Positions 1 to 7,241 of a DNA stretch of 9,146 nt are shown piece by piece. Numbering within the stretch: the first letter of the stretch is position 1; each line of letters begins with the position of its first letter. The stretch lies in NCBI GenBank assembly GCA_013044085.1, contig JABEVI010000218.1:1-9146 (forward strand), given 5' to 3'. A model generated the notes under the pieces. The model was not told the DNA's origin, did not search any database, and saw only the letters and a program-made list of their open reading frames with translations. The translations under genes were made by a program, and so were the position numbers. Source of the DNA: Steroidobacteraceae bacterium (GTDB lineage: Bacteria; Pseudomonadota; Gammaproteobacteria; Steroidobacterales; Steroidobacteraceae).

Positions 1-384
1 CACCCCTTCGAGTCCGGCCTCGGCTGGACCGTGGCGATGCAGCCGCAGGCAAGACGGTTCATGGGCCGGGAGGCGCTCGAGGCGATCCAGCGGCAAGCTG
101 CCGCGCGTAAACTGGTCGGGCTGCTGCTCGAGGACCGTGGCGTGTTGCGCAGACACCAGGCCGTCATCGCAGCCGGTGTCGGCGAGGGGGAGATCACGAG
201 CGGCGGTTTCTCGCCGACGCTCGAGCGCTCGATCGCGTTCGCACGCGTGCCGGCGGGCACCGGCGAGCACGTCGAGGTCGAGGTGCGCGGCCGGGCGCTG
301 CGCGCGCGCGTGGTCAAGCCGCCGTTCGTCCGTCACGGCAAGCCGCTGCTGACCCTTTCTCAACCCGGAGACTCCCAGCCATGA
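1..384 (+). CDS. gcvT: Glycine cleavage system T protein (aminomethyltransferase), C-terminal part, partial at the window edge
   Basis: The frame is open from base 1, so the 5' part of the gene lies outside the window; about 127 residues are present. T protein takes the aminomethyl group carried on lipoyl-GcvH and transfers the carbon to tetrahydrofolate, releasing ammonia, in the cytosol. Visible signatures are those of the C-terminal barrel domain: HPFESGLGWTV at the start, FMGREAL, then GEITSGGFSPTLERSIAFARVP, shown here only as the family pattern G-E-I-T-S-G-x-F-S-P-T-L, followed by a VEVRGRALRARVVKPPFV end. The stop TGA at 382-384 overlaps the gcvH ATG (ATGA), which indicates translational coupling. 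The GTG at 31 is not a real start, because the homology continues upstream of it. Identification is very secure from the motifs and the operon context. Confidence 0.96.
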   Translation, partial: HPFESGLGWTVAMQPQARRFMGREALEAIQRQAAARKLVGLLLEDRGVLRRHQAVIAAGVGEGEITSGGFSPTLERSIAFARVPAGTGEHVEVEVRGRALRARVVKPPFVRHGKPLLTLSQPGDSQP

Positions 385-776
385 CCAGCGTTCCTTCACA
401 ACTCGAGTACACCGCAGCCCATGAATGGATACGCAGACTGCCGGATGGGGTCGTCGAGATGGGAATCACCGACCACGCGCAACATGCGCTCGGTGATCTC
501 GTGTTCGTCGAACTGCCCGAGATCGGACGCGTACTCGAGGCCGGCGAGGCCTGCGCGGTGGTCGAGTCGGTGAAGTCGGCCTCCGACGTCTACGCGCCCG
601 TAAGCGGCGAAGTCATCGCGCGCAATACCGCCCTCGAGCAGACACCGGAGACCATCAACCAGGATCCGTATCACGCGGGCTGGATGCTGCGCGTGCGCCT
701 CGCGCCGGGCGCGGCGGCCGCAGCGGTGCTGTCGGCCGCCGAGTACCAGACGCTGCTCGACACGGAGGGCGGCTGA
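381..776 (+). CDS. gcvH: Glycine cleavage system H protein (lipoyl carrier)
   Basis: A 131-residue lipoyl-domain carrier, close to the usual length of about 125-130. It shuttles the aminomethyl intermediate from the P protein to the T protein, and is then reoxidised by dihydrolipoamide dehydrogenase. The lipoylation site is seen as VVESVKSASDVYAPVSGEV, with the modified lysine at residue 65. The N-terminal HEWI and GITDHAQHALGDLVFVELP segments are also typical of GcvH. The ATG at 381 overlaps the gcvT stop as ATGA, and a GGAG at 367-370 lies about 10 nt upstream inside gcvT, supporting this start. The stop overlaps the gcvPA start by one base (TGATG). No irregularity is seen. Lipoylation must be supplied by lip genes outside the window. 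Confidence 0.98.
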   Translation: MTSVPSQLEYTAAHEWIRRLPDGVVEMGITDHAQHALGDLVFVELPEIGRVLEAGEACAVVESVKSASDVYAPVSGEVIARNTALEQTPETINQDPYHAGWMLRVRLAPGAAAAAVLSAAEYQTLLDTEGG

Positions 777-2152
777 TGGCCTTCATTCCCCATACGCCGG
801 CCGAGGTTCGCGAGATGCTCGACGTCATCGGCGCCGCCGATGTCGAGGCCTTGTTCGACGAGATACCGCCGGACCTGCGAGCCGGAGCGCCCGCGGGCAT
901 GCCGGAGGCGCTCAACGAAATGCAAATTGGGCGCTTGATGCGCGAGCGCGCGGCCGCCGACGGAACGACGCTCGGCTTCATCGGCGCCGGCGCCTACGAA
1001 CATCACATTCCGGCCGCGGTGTGGGCGGTGGCGACGCGCGGCGAGTTCTACACCTCGTATACCCCGTATCAGGCCGAGGCGAGCCAGGGAACGCTGCAGC
1101 TGCTCTACGAGTATCAGACGATGATCGCATCGCTGACCGGCATGGAGGTCGCCAACGCCTCGCTCTACGATGGCGCCTCGGCCCTCGCCGAGGCCTGCCT
1201 GATGGCCGTGCGTGCGAACCGCAAGTCCTCGAGCCGGCGCTTGCTCATGCCGGCGACCGTGAATCCGCGCTATCGCCGGACCGCACACGCTATCACCACT
1301 CGCCAGGGACTGAGCTTCGAGGCCTTGCCGTACGATGCGCACGGCGGCATCCTCGCCACCGACGCCCTCGATGCGCATGCCGGCGCCGACCCCACGGCAC
1401 TCGTCATACAACAGCCGAATTTCTTCGGCCGGCTCGAAGAAGTGGACACCTTGACCGACTGGGCGCACGCGCATGGCATGCTCGTGATCGCGGTCGTCAA
1501 TCCCACCTCGCTCGGACTGCTTGCGCCCCCCGGCGTCTGGGGCGAGCGCGGCGCCGACATCGTCGTCGGCGAAGGCCAGCCGCTCGGCGTGCCGCTGTCC
1601 GCGGGCGGACCGTACTTCGGCTTCATGACGACGCGCCGGGAATTCGTGCGCAGCATGCCCGGCCGCATCGTCGGCCGCACGCTCGATGCCGGCGGCCACG
1701 AGGGCTATACGCTGACGCTGCAGGCCCGCGAGCAGCACATCCGCCGCGCCAAGGCGACCTCGAACATCTGCACCAATCAGGGTTTGCTGGTGACCGCGGC
1801 CACGATCTACCTGTCGCTCATGGGCGCCGAAGGCCTCGCACGCACCGCGGCCGCGTCGCACGCACGCACCGGCGAACTGCTGAACGCGCTCACGCGCCTG
1901 CCCGGCGTGCGCGCGGCGTTCCCAGGACCGTTCTTTCACGAGGCGGTGCTGCGCCTCGACCGCCCGGTCGCGCCGCTGCTCGAGGCGCTCGTGCGCGAGG
2001 GGATTCTCGGCGGCTTCGACCTCGCCGACGACTATCCGGAACTTGGCCCCGCGCTGCTCGTCTGCGCGACGGAAACCAAGACGAGCGCCGACATCGGGCG
2101 CTACCAAACGGCGCTCGGACGTCTTGTGAGGGATCGCCATGCAAAGCCGTGA
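776..2152 (+). CDS. gcvPA: Glycine dehydrogenase (decarboxylating) subunit 1, split P protein
   Basis: A 458-residue protein matching the N-terminal half of P protein, which in many bacteria is one chain of about 950 residues. Together with GcvPB it forms the alpha2beta2 PLP enzyme that decarboxylates glycine and loads the aminomethyl group on lipoyl-GcvH. Family signatures are visible in order: FIPHTPAEVREML at the N-terminus, GAGAYEHHIPA near residues 70-80, YTSYTPYQAEASQGTLQ near 92-108, NASLYDGASA near 127-136, GEGQPLG near 265-271 and KATSNICTNQ near 326-335. The subunit is not expected to carry the PLP lysine. The start is set by TGATG overlap with gcvH and a strong GGAGGG at 764-769, 6 nt upstream. 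Its 3' end overlaps gcvPB by 14 nt. Length and motifs are intact. Confidence 0.97.
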   Translation: MAFIPHTPAEVREMLDVIGAADVEALFDEIPPDLRAGAPAGMPEALNEMQIGRLMRERAAADGTTLGFIGAGAYEHHIPAAVWAVATRGEFYTSYTPYQAEASQGTLQLLYEYQTMIASLTGMEVANASLYDGASALAEACLMAVRANRKSSSRRLLMPATVNPRYRRTAHAITTRQGLSFEALPYDAHGGILATDALDAHAGADPTALVIQQPNFFGRLEEVDTLTDWAHAHGMLVIAVVNPTSLGLLAPPGVWGERGADIVVGEGQPLGVPLSAGGPYFGFMTTRREFVRSMPGRIVGRTLDAGGHEGYTLTLQAREQHIRRAKATSNICTNQGLLVTAATIYLSLMGAEGLARTAAASHARTGELLNALTRLPGVRAAFPGPFFHEAVLRLDRPVAPLLEALVREGILGGFDLADDYPELGPALLVCATETKTSADIGRYQTALGRLVRDRHAKP

Positions 2153-3629
2153 ACCGACGATTTTCGAATGCAGCGTCCCGGGCCGCGGCGCGACCGATCA
2201 GTGGCCGCAGGCCGAACCGGCGGCTCTCGCGGATCTGCCGCAGCGATTTCGGCGCAAACAGCCGGCGATGCTGCCGGCTGCGAGCGAACTGGACGTGGTT
2301 CGTCACTACACCCGGCTCTCGCAGCGCAACTTCAGCATCGACACGCATTTCTATCCGCTCGGCTCCTGCACGATGAAATACAACCCGAAGGCGTGCAATC
2401 AGTACGCAATGCTGCCCGAGTTTCTCTCCCGGCATCCGCTCGCCCCCGCCTCGCATGGTCAAGGGTTGCTCGCCTGTTTGTACGAACTGCAGGAAATCCT
2501 GAAGAGCGTGACCGGCATGACCGGGGTGTGCCTGAATCCGATGGCCGGCGCACAGGGCGAATTCGCGGGCGTTTCGATGATCCGCGCCTATCACGAGGCC
2601 CGCGGCGATCACGCGCGGGTCGAGATCGTCGTACCCGAGGCCGCGCACGGCACCAACCCGGCGACCGCGACGATGTGCGGCTGTACGGTACGCGAGATTC
2701 CCGTGGATGCCGCGGGCGATGTCGATCTGGCCGCTTTGCGGGCCGCCGTCGGGCCGCGCACGGCCGGCATCATGCTGACCAACCCATCGACGCTCGGCGT
2801 GTTCGAACGCCACATCGTCGAAATCGAACGCATCGTCCACGGTGCCGGCGGCCTGCTCTACTACGACGGCGCGAACCTGAACGCGATCCTCGGCAAGGTG
2901 CGCCCGGGCGACATGCGGTTCGACGTGATCCACATGAACCTGCACAAAACCTTCTCGACACCACACGGCGGCGGCGGGCCCGGCGCCGGCGCGGTCGGCG
3001 TCAACGAGCGGCTGGCGCCATTTTTGCCCGTTCCCATCGTCGGCAAGGACGGCGGGCGCTACCGCTGGCTCGACGAGCGGGATCTGCCGCAAACGATCGG
3101 CAACCTGTCCGCATTCATGGGCAATACGGGTGTGCTGCTGCGGGCCTACGTGTACATCCGCATGCTGGGGGGCGAGGGCATGCGTAGGGTGGCCGAACAC
3201 GCAACCTTGAATGCGAATTACCTGTTCGCGCGACTCAAGGCCCTGGGGCTCGATGCCGCCTACCCGGATCGGCGCGCGAGCCACGAATTCCTGATCACCC
3301 TGAAGCGCCAGGCTCGCGAGTACGAGGTGAGCGCGATGGACGTCGCCAAGCGGCTGCTGGATTTCGGCTTTCACGCGCCGACCACCTACTTTCCGCTGAT
3401 GGTGCCCGAGTGCCTGCTGATCGAGCCGACCGAGACGGAGAGCAAGGCGACGCTCGACGCCTTCGTCGCCGCGATCGGCAGGATTCTCACGGAGATCGTC
3501 GGCGACCGTGAACGGGTGAAGAACGCGCCCCACGGTTTGCCGGTGCGGCGGCTCGACGATGTGCGCGCGGCCAAGCAACTCGACCTGACGTGGCCGGGAA
3601 CGCCGGCGGCGGACTCAGTGGCCGGCTGA
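2139..3629 (+). CDS. gcvPB: Glycine dehydrogenase (decarboxylating) subunit 2, PLP-binding half of split P protein
   Basis: A 496-residue protein matching the C-terminal half of P protein; it carries the cofactor site. The PLP Schiff-base lysine is residue 270 in the segment HMNLHKTFSTPHGGGGPG (lysine codon at 2946-2948). Other family marks are the N-terminal TIFECSVPGR, FYPLGSCTMKYNPK near residues 71-84, the AGAQGEFAG stretch near 136-144, EAAHGTNPATA near 167-176, and the C-terminal LLIEPTETESKATLDAF. The ATG lies 14 nt inside the end of gcvPA, with GAGGGATC (2127-2134) as a plausible ribosome binding site. It is the last gene of the gcv block: downstream, only 29 nt separate it from the convergent regulator. 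No gcv regulator or promoter is visible, because the operon start lies outside the window. Confidence 0.97.
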   Translation: MQSREPTIFECSVPGRGATDQWPQAEPAALADLPQRFRRKQPAMLPAASELDVVRHYTRLSQRNFSIDTHFYPLGSCTMKYNPKACNQYAMLPEFLSRHPLAPASHGQGLLACLYELQEILKSVTGMTGVCLNPMAGAQGEFAGVSMIRAYHEARGDHARVEIVVPEAAHGTNPATATMCGCTVREIPVDAAGDVDLAALRAAVGPRTAGIMLTNPSTLGVFERHIVEIERIVHGAGGLLYYDGANLNAILGKVRPGDMRFDVIHMNLHKTFSTPHGGGGPGAGAVGVNERLAPFLPVPIVGKDGGRYRWLDERDLPQTIGNLSAFMGNTGVLLRAYVYIRMLGGEGMRRVAEHATLNANYLFARLKALGLDAAYPDRRASHEFLITLKRQAREYEVSAMDVAKRLLDFGFHAPTTYFPLMVPECLLIEPTETESKATLDAFVAAIGRILTEIVGDRERVKNAPHGLPVRRLDDVRAAKQLDLTWPGTPAADSVAG

Positions 3630-3658
3630 GCGTCGCGGGAACGGTGCCGCCGCACGTG

Positions 3659-4810
3659 TCAATCGGCGCGTCCGTCTCCGCTCAAGACGCCAACCAGTGG
3701 ATTCTCGAGCACATCGCGAATGAAGGCGCCGCGGGTGTGATGGCCGGTTTTCGCATATAAACGCTTGCACAGCGTCTTGACGGTGTTGAGCGAGACGCCC
3801 ATGAGGGCGGCATATTCGGCGAGGGTGCGGCCATTCGCAAGCGCCTCGGCGAGACGCGCCTCCGCCGGCGTCAGGCCATACAGCTGTGCGAGGGAACGGG
3901 GCAAGCCGGTCGAACCGACGGGCGAGCGACGCAGGAAGACGATCGCGGCCGCCGGCGGCCCGTGCAACGCCGCCACGGACTGCGGCAATGGACAGACCCG
4001 GATCGACAGCCGTTGCTCGGGGATGATGCGCACGCCGAGCGCGCCGCCGGAGCGGCCACGGATCATCGCGAACGTGGCGTCCTCGATCAGGCTCGTCAAC
4101 TGGCGGTCCTCGCTCACGTCGCGCAAGCGCAGGCGGCCATTGCGAACGGACAGCTGTGATTGAGCGCGCAAGATCGACTCCGCCGCCGGATCGGCGAACA
4201 GCACGTGCCCGCCGGCATCGAGGACGATCGAACCGAGATTCAGGGACTCCAATCCGTGCAGCAGTGCGCTGCGTTGCACGCGCAAGCCGCCGATCGCCTC
4301 CCTTAACTTGAGCGCCTGTGCCAGATGCGGTACCAACATCGCAAGGCCCCGCTGCTGCCGCTCGCCCGGCGGGCCGGCCGAGCGCTCGCGATGCACGCCG
4401 ATATTGGCCACCGCCCCGTCGCGCATTTTGCCGATGCCGGCGCCGATGACGTAGTAGATGCCCAGGTGCCGGCAGTACTCGTTGTAAATTTCCGATTCTG
4501 TGAATTTAGGCTCGATCGTGGTCACGTCGCCCGTGACCAGCGATCCGGGCACGATACGCCGCACCCAGGTCAGCCAGGGATCGCGCAGATAGTGTCGCTG
4601 CGCATAATCGGCCCGCAACGACGGCGTGTAATTTGCAGTCCAGCCGATTTTCTCGCTGCGACCCGCCACCGAGCTCCAGATGCCGATCTGGCAGCTGTGG
4701 GATCCGAGTGCACGGGCAATGCGTGTCACCAGCGGCTGCCAAGCCTCAGGTTCGGCGACCGCCTCGTAAACACCCGTCAGCAACGTCGACATGTCGCGGC
4801 TGATTCGCAT
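3659..4810 (-). CDS. LuxR-family transcriptional regulator with PAS-like N-terminal region (solo regulator)
   Basis: A 383-residue protein ending in a LuxR-type helix-turn-helix at about residues 308-366: YGLTPAEARLAEALANG, then the recognition-helix region GVSLNTVKTLCKRLYAKTG. The histidine common after the TVKT turn is replaced by leucine. The rest (about 1-300) has no receiver domain or phospho-acceptor pattern. Residues 175-295 have the run LGSIVLDAGGHVLFADPAAE, which resembles a PAS fold; residues 1-170 may be another sensory domain, but I cannot name it. No acyl-homoserine-lactone-binding signature is evident. The start ATG at 4810 has a weak AGAGAAG about 10 nt upstream; Met7 is an alternative. 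It lies 146 nt downstream of the CLC gene on the same strand and is convergent with gcvPB. Ligand and targets are unknown. Confidence 0.88.
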   Translation of the reverse strand: MRISRDMSTLLTGVYEAVAEPEAWQPLVTRIARALGSHSCQIGIWSSVAGRSEKIGWTANYTPSLRADYAQRHYLRDPWLTWVRRIVPGSLVTGDVTTIEPKFTESEIYNEYCRHLGIYYVIGAGIGKMRDGAVANIGVHRERSAGPPGERQQRGLAMLVPHLAQALKLREAIGGLRVQRSALLHGLESLNLGSIVLDAGGHVLFADPAAESILRAQSQLSVRNGRLRLRDVSEDRQLTSLIEDATFAMIRGRSGGALGVRIIPEQRLSIRVCPLPQSVAALHGPPAAAIVFLRRSPVGSTGLPRSLAQLYGLTPAEARLAEALANGRTLAEYAALMGVSLNTVKTLCKRLYAKTGHHTRGAFIRDVLENPLVGVLSGDGRAD

Positions 4811-4956
4811 TATTGTTGACTTCTCTGTGCAGGACTGATCACGCTCTGCCGAGTAATTTAACCACAGAAGCGCACCGCGGCGAACACTCGGGGAACATGA
4901 ACGACGTCACGAATGCCGCACTTGGCACCCGAGCCGGTGACATCGGCGCGGCTCTT
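4811..4956 (-). promoter_or_regulatory. Upstream region of the luxR-type gene with a possible sigma70 promoter
   Basis: This 146-nt gap between the CLC gene and the regulator is the longest intergenic stretch in the window. Read on the - strand it holds an AT-rich island, unusual here, containing TAAATT (4860-4855) as a possible -10. A weak TTCGCC (4884-4879) lies 18 nt upstream as a -35. Transcription from it would give a leader of roughly 37 nt before the ATG at 4810. The -35 match is poor, so this is a guess based on AT richness and position. No open reading frame of note occurs in the gap. Confidence 0.3.
4931..4954 (-). terminator. Possible stem-loop just after the CLC stop codon
   Basis: An inverted repeat GAGCCG / CGGCTC with a 12-nt loop lies 2 nt beyond the CLC stop codon (TAA at 4959-4957, - strand). 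On the - strand it is not followed by a T run, so it is a weak candidate for an intrinsic terminator; the TTTT adjoining it (4955-4958) would suit the + strand, where no gene ends. It might only protect the 3' end of the mRNA, or be chance in GC-rich DNA. Confidence 0.25.
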
Positions 4957-6375
4957 TTAGGTCCGGGTGGCGTCGCCCTGCGCCGCGCCGTCCACCGGCG
5001 GCTTCTTCTTCGATATCCCACCGGTGGCATCGTCGAGCGCCCCGTGCTCGCCTTCGGCCAGGCCGAGCGCTTCGGCGTACACCGAACGGTGACGCAACAG
5101 GCTGCCGACCACGGATGCGATCACGCACGCCGGCATCGCGGCCATCACGACGTTGTAATTGCGGGTGATCTCGAACACCATGATCGCCGACATCGCCGGC
5201 GCGTGCGTGGTCGCGGCGAGCAAACTGCCCATGCCCACCAGGGTCCACAGCGCCTGCGAATGGCTCGCGTGCGGCGCAAGGAACAGGTGCGAGGCCATCA
5301 AGCCCATCGCCCCGCCGAGCGCGAGCGTCGGCGTCAGCACACCACCCGGGATGCCGGCGGCGCTCGCCGCGGTCACCGCGAGCAGGCGCAGCAAGAACAC
5401 CGCGAGCAAGGTCGACAGCGCCCAGTGCGAGACGAGCAGCGCCTGGACGACGCTGAAGCCGTTGCCCCACACGTCGGGCTGCAACAGGGACAAAAGTCCG
5501 ATCGCGAGTCCCGCCAGTCCCATGCGCAACGGCAGAAATCCGATGAGCGACTGATACTTGCGCCGGGAGGCGTCGAGCAAAGTGAGGAACAGCGGCCCGA
5601 ACAGGCCCGCCGCCAAGCCGAGCAGCGAGGCATAGAGCAAGTCCAGGAACGTCACCGGCGGCACCATGTGCGCCAGATACAAAGGGCCGGTCGCGAACAA
5701 GCTCTGGGTGGTGAGCTCGCCGATCACCGCGGCCACCAGTACCGCGGTGATTTCCCGCAACTGCAGGCCGCCGAGGATGATCTCGGCGACGAACAGCGTG
5801 CCGGCGATCGGTGCGTGATAGGCGCCGGCGAATCCGGCCGCGGCACCGCAGGCGACGATGAGACGTTGGTGCGCCGGATCGGCGCGGCCGATGCGGCCAA
5901 TGATCGAGGAGATCAGCGAGGCGAACTGAATCATCGTGCCTTCGCGCCCGATCGTGATGCCGCCGCTCACCGCCACCAGGGAAGATGCGGTGCGCACCAG
6001 GTTCGGGCCCACGGGCAGCAGTCCGTCACCGATCCGGACCGCTTCCATGTACTCCGGGCCACGCGGTCGCCTGATCCAGTTATGTCCGGCCCACATCAGC
6101 AGTCCACCGCAGACCGCGGCGATCAGTGGAATCGTGACGCGAAGCCACGGCGGCAGGCCGGCGGCGGCCGCCACCAGGTGCTTGTGGGTGCTGTACAAGC
6201 CGATGATGGTGTACATCGCCCCGCGAAACGCCTCGACGGCGACGGAACTGACGAAGCCGACGATCGCCGCGACCAGCAGCATCGGCACCATCGGATCCAG
6301 ATCGAAACGCAGATGGTTCAGCAGAGCGCGCAGCCGCGGCGCGGCCGGCTCGTTCGGGAGCGTGGAACTAGGCAT
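4957..6375 (-). CDS. CLC-family chloride channel/transporter, ClcB-like
   Basis: A 472-residue integral membrane protein with about ten or more hydrophobic helices, near the usual size for bacterial CLC proteins without CBS domains. Anion-pathway motifs are visible: GREG at residues 143-146, with E145 as the external gating glutamate; GIPGGVLTP at 341-349, matching the GxFxP motif; and Y433 in HRSVYAEAL, matching the central pore tyrosine. The first CLC motif GSGIP is replaced by YMEAVRIGDGLL (109-120), a pattern I recall from ClcB proteins rather than ClcA. In AEII (197-200) the position of the internal proton glutamate (E203 in E. coli ClcA) is isoleucine 199. The start has only a weak AGG nearby. 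It follows the exported-protein gene by 26 nt, so co-transcription is likely. Whether it is a channel or an exchanger cannot be told from sequence alone. Confidence 0.92.
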   Translation of the reverse strand: MPSSTLPNEPAAPRLRALLNHLRFDLDPMVPMLLVAAIVGFVSSVAVEAFRGAMYTIIGLYSTHKHLVAAAAGLPPWLRVTIPLIAAVCGGLLMWAGHNWIRRPRGPEYMEAVRIGDGLLPVGPNLVRTASSLVAVSGGITIGREGTMIQFASLISSIIGRIGRADPAHQRLIVACGAAAGFAGAYHAPIAGTLFVAEIILGGLQLREITAVLVAAVIGELTTQSLFATGPLYLAHMVPPVTFLDLLYASLLGLAAGLFGPLFLTLLDASRRKYQSLIGFLPLRMGLAGLAIGLLSLLQPDVWGNGFSVVQALLVSHWALSTLLAVFLLRLLAVTAASAAGIPGGVLTPTLALGGAMGLMASHLFLAPHASHSQALWTLVGMGSLLAATTHAPAMSAIMVFEITRNYNVVMAAMPACVIASVVGSLLRHRSVYAEALGLAEGEHGALDDATGGISKKKPPVDGAAQGDATRT

Positions 6376-6401
6376 GATACCTGTCGAATAAACCGATGAT
6401 T

Positions 6402-7223
6402 CTAACGCATTTCGCCCCCGGGCAGGGGCAGGCGCGCGTCGACGATCTTCTCGCCACGGAACAGAAACGCATAACTCTTGAAGCCCACGTAATGCCCGCC
6501 GGCGTTCTCGGCATCGATCGTCGCATTCACGATCCAGCCGTAACGACGCGTGTTGTGCATCAAGAACGTGCCGCTGATCTCGGTCATGTATCCCTTGCTG
6601 GGCACGCTGAGCGGCCGATAGCGGACGGAATTCGGGTGCCGCAGGTGCGCGGCGAAGTAACGCCTGATGGCCTGCGGATATTCAAGCGGCCTCGCGCCGT
6701 ATTTGCCGTCCGAGCGCAGCCTCGCCGGCTGCGGCGATGCAGGCGGCGATGCAGGCGGCGATGTGCCGACCTCATCGAGACCCCAGGTATCGACGATGCA
6801 CTTCCAGGTGCCGCCCGGCTCGCGCCGCCACAACTCGAAGCGCCTGCCGCGCCGCGCTACCAACGCCCCGTGTGGATCGCCATAGCGCTCCACGTAGGCG
6901 TCGATCGAATAGGCCAATCGGCCTGAGCGATCCATCTGGATGTCGAGCGGGTGCCAGCTCAGCGAGAGATGCGGCAAGGCGAGCAGACGGCTCACGGCAT
7001 CGCGCACCGGTACCAACCCGCTCAGGAGCGGCGCGTGCGGCAAGCGCACGATCGGATCGGCACCGTAGAAGGCGAGCCAGGCATCGACATTGCCCGTACC
7101 GGCCGTCGCCGCCCACGCCGTATCGGCCTTGCGCACCGCAGAACCGGCGGCGCAACCCGTTCGACTGACGAACACGCCGGTTGCCGCCAGCAGTACCCAG
7201 GCCACGAGCAGTCTGTTTCCCAT
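6402..7223 (-). CDS. Exported two-domain protein: SnoaL/NTF2-like domain plus an uncharacterised C-terminal domain
   Basis: A 273-residue protein with an N-terminal signal (MGNRLLVAWVLLAATGVFV, residues 1-19), so it is probably periplasmic. Cys24 sits in RTGC, which is not a proper lipobox, so a lipoprotein is doubtful. Residues about 28-150 look like a SnoaL/DUF4440-type cone fold: KADTAWAATAGTGNVDAWLAF at the start, the central LDIQMDRSGRLAYSID, and RFELWRREPGGTWKCIVDTW at the end. A linker with PPASPPASPQP (156-166) follows. Residues about 178-262 form a second domain with HLRHPNSVRYRPL, KGYM, YGWIVNATIDAENAGGHYVGFKSYAFLFR. I recognise this pattern from hypothetical proteobacterial proteins but cannot name it. 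GGGGA 7 nt upstream supports the start. It lies 18 nt after the hydrolase gene. Its role is unknown. Confidence 0.8.
   Translation of the reverse strand: MGNRLLVAWVLLAATGVFVSRTGCAAGSAVRKADTAWAATAGTGNVDAWLAFYGADPIVRLPHAPLLSGLVPVRDAVSRLLALPHLSLSWHPLDIQMDRSGRLAYSIDAYVERYGDPHGALVARRGRRFELWRREPGGTWKCIVDTWGLDEVGTSPPASPPASPQPARLRSDGKYGARPLEYPQAIRRYFAAHLRHPNSVRYRPLSVPSKGYMTEISGTFLMHNTRRYGWIVNATIDAENAGGHYVGFKSYAFLFRGEKIVDARLPLPGGEMR
6731..6763. repeat. 12-bp tandem repeat, about 2.75 copies, coding for the PPAS linker
   Basis: The unit GCGGCGATGCAG is repeated perfectly at 6731-6742 and 6743-6754, with a partial third copy GCGGCGATG at 6755-6763. Being a multiple of three, it keeps frame and encodes repeated P-P-A-S on the - strand in the linker of the exported protein. 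Copy-number change would lengthen or shorten the linker by four residues without a frameshift. Confidence 0.9.
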
Positions 7224-7241
7224 GAGTCGATCCCCGGAATA

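Noticed and set aside
671..2140. 489-codon open frame on the - strand opposite gcvPA
   Set aside because: It is antisense to a gene with secure family motifs, its product is arginine- and alanine-rich without recognisable domains, and such long frames are expected in GC-rich coding DNA.
1890..3578. 562-codon open frame on the - strand opposite gcvPA and gcvPB
   Set aside because: It spans the junction of two well-identified genes in antisense and has no domain pattern; it is a codon-bias shadow.
3630..3658. Terminator between gcvPB and the convergent regulator
   Set aside because: Only short 4-bp pairings and a CACGTG hexamer are present, with no T run; not supportable as a terminator.
4820..4870. 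Inverted TCTGTG / CACAGA pair upstream of the regulator as an autoregulatory operator
   Set aside because: The arms are only 6 bp and separated by roughly 35 nt; this is common by chance.
4813..6399. 528-codon open frame on the + strand opposite the CLC gene
   Set aside because: The - strand frame is a clear CLC protein. The + strand product is a low-complexity run of Arg, Gln, His and Asp, typical of an antisense shadow of membrane-protein codons.
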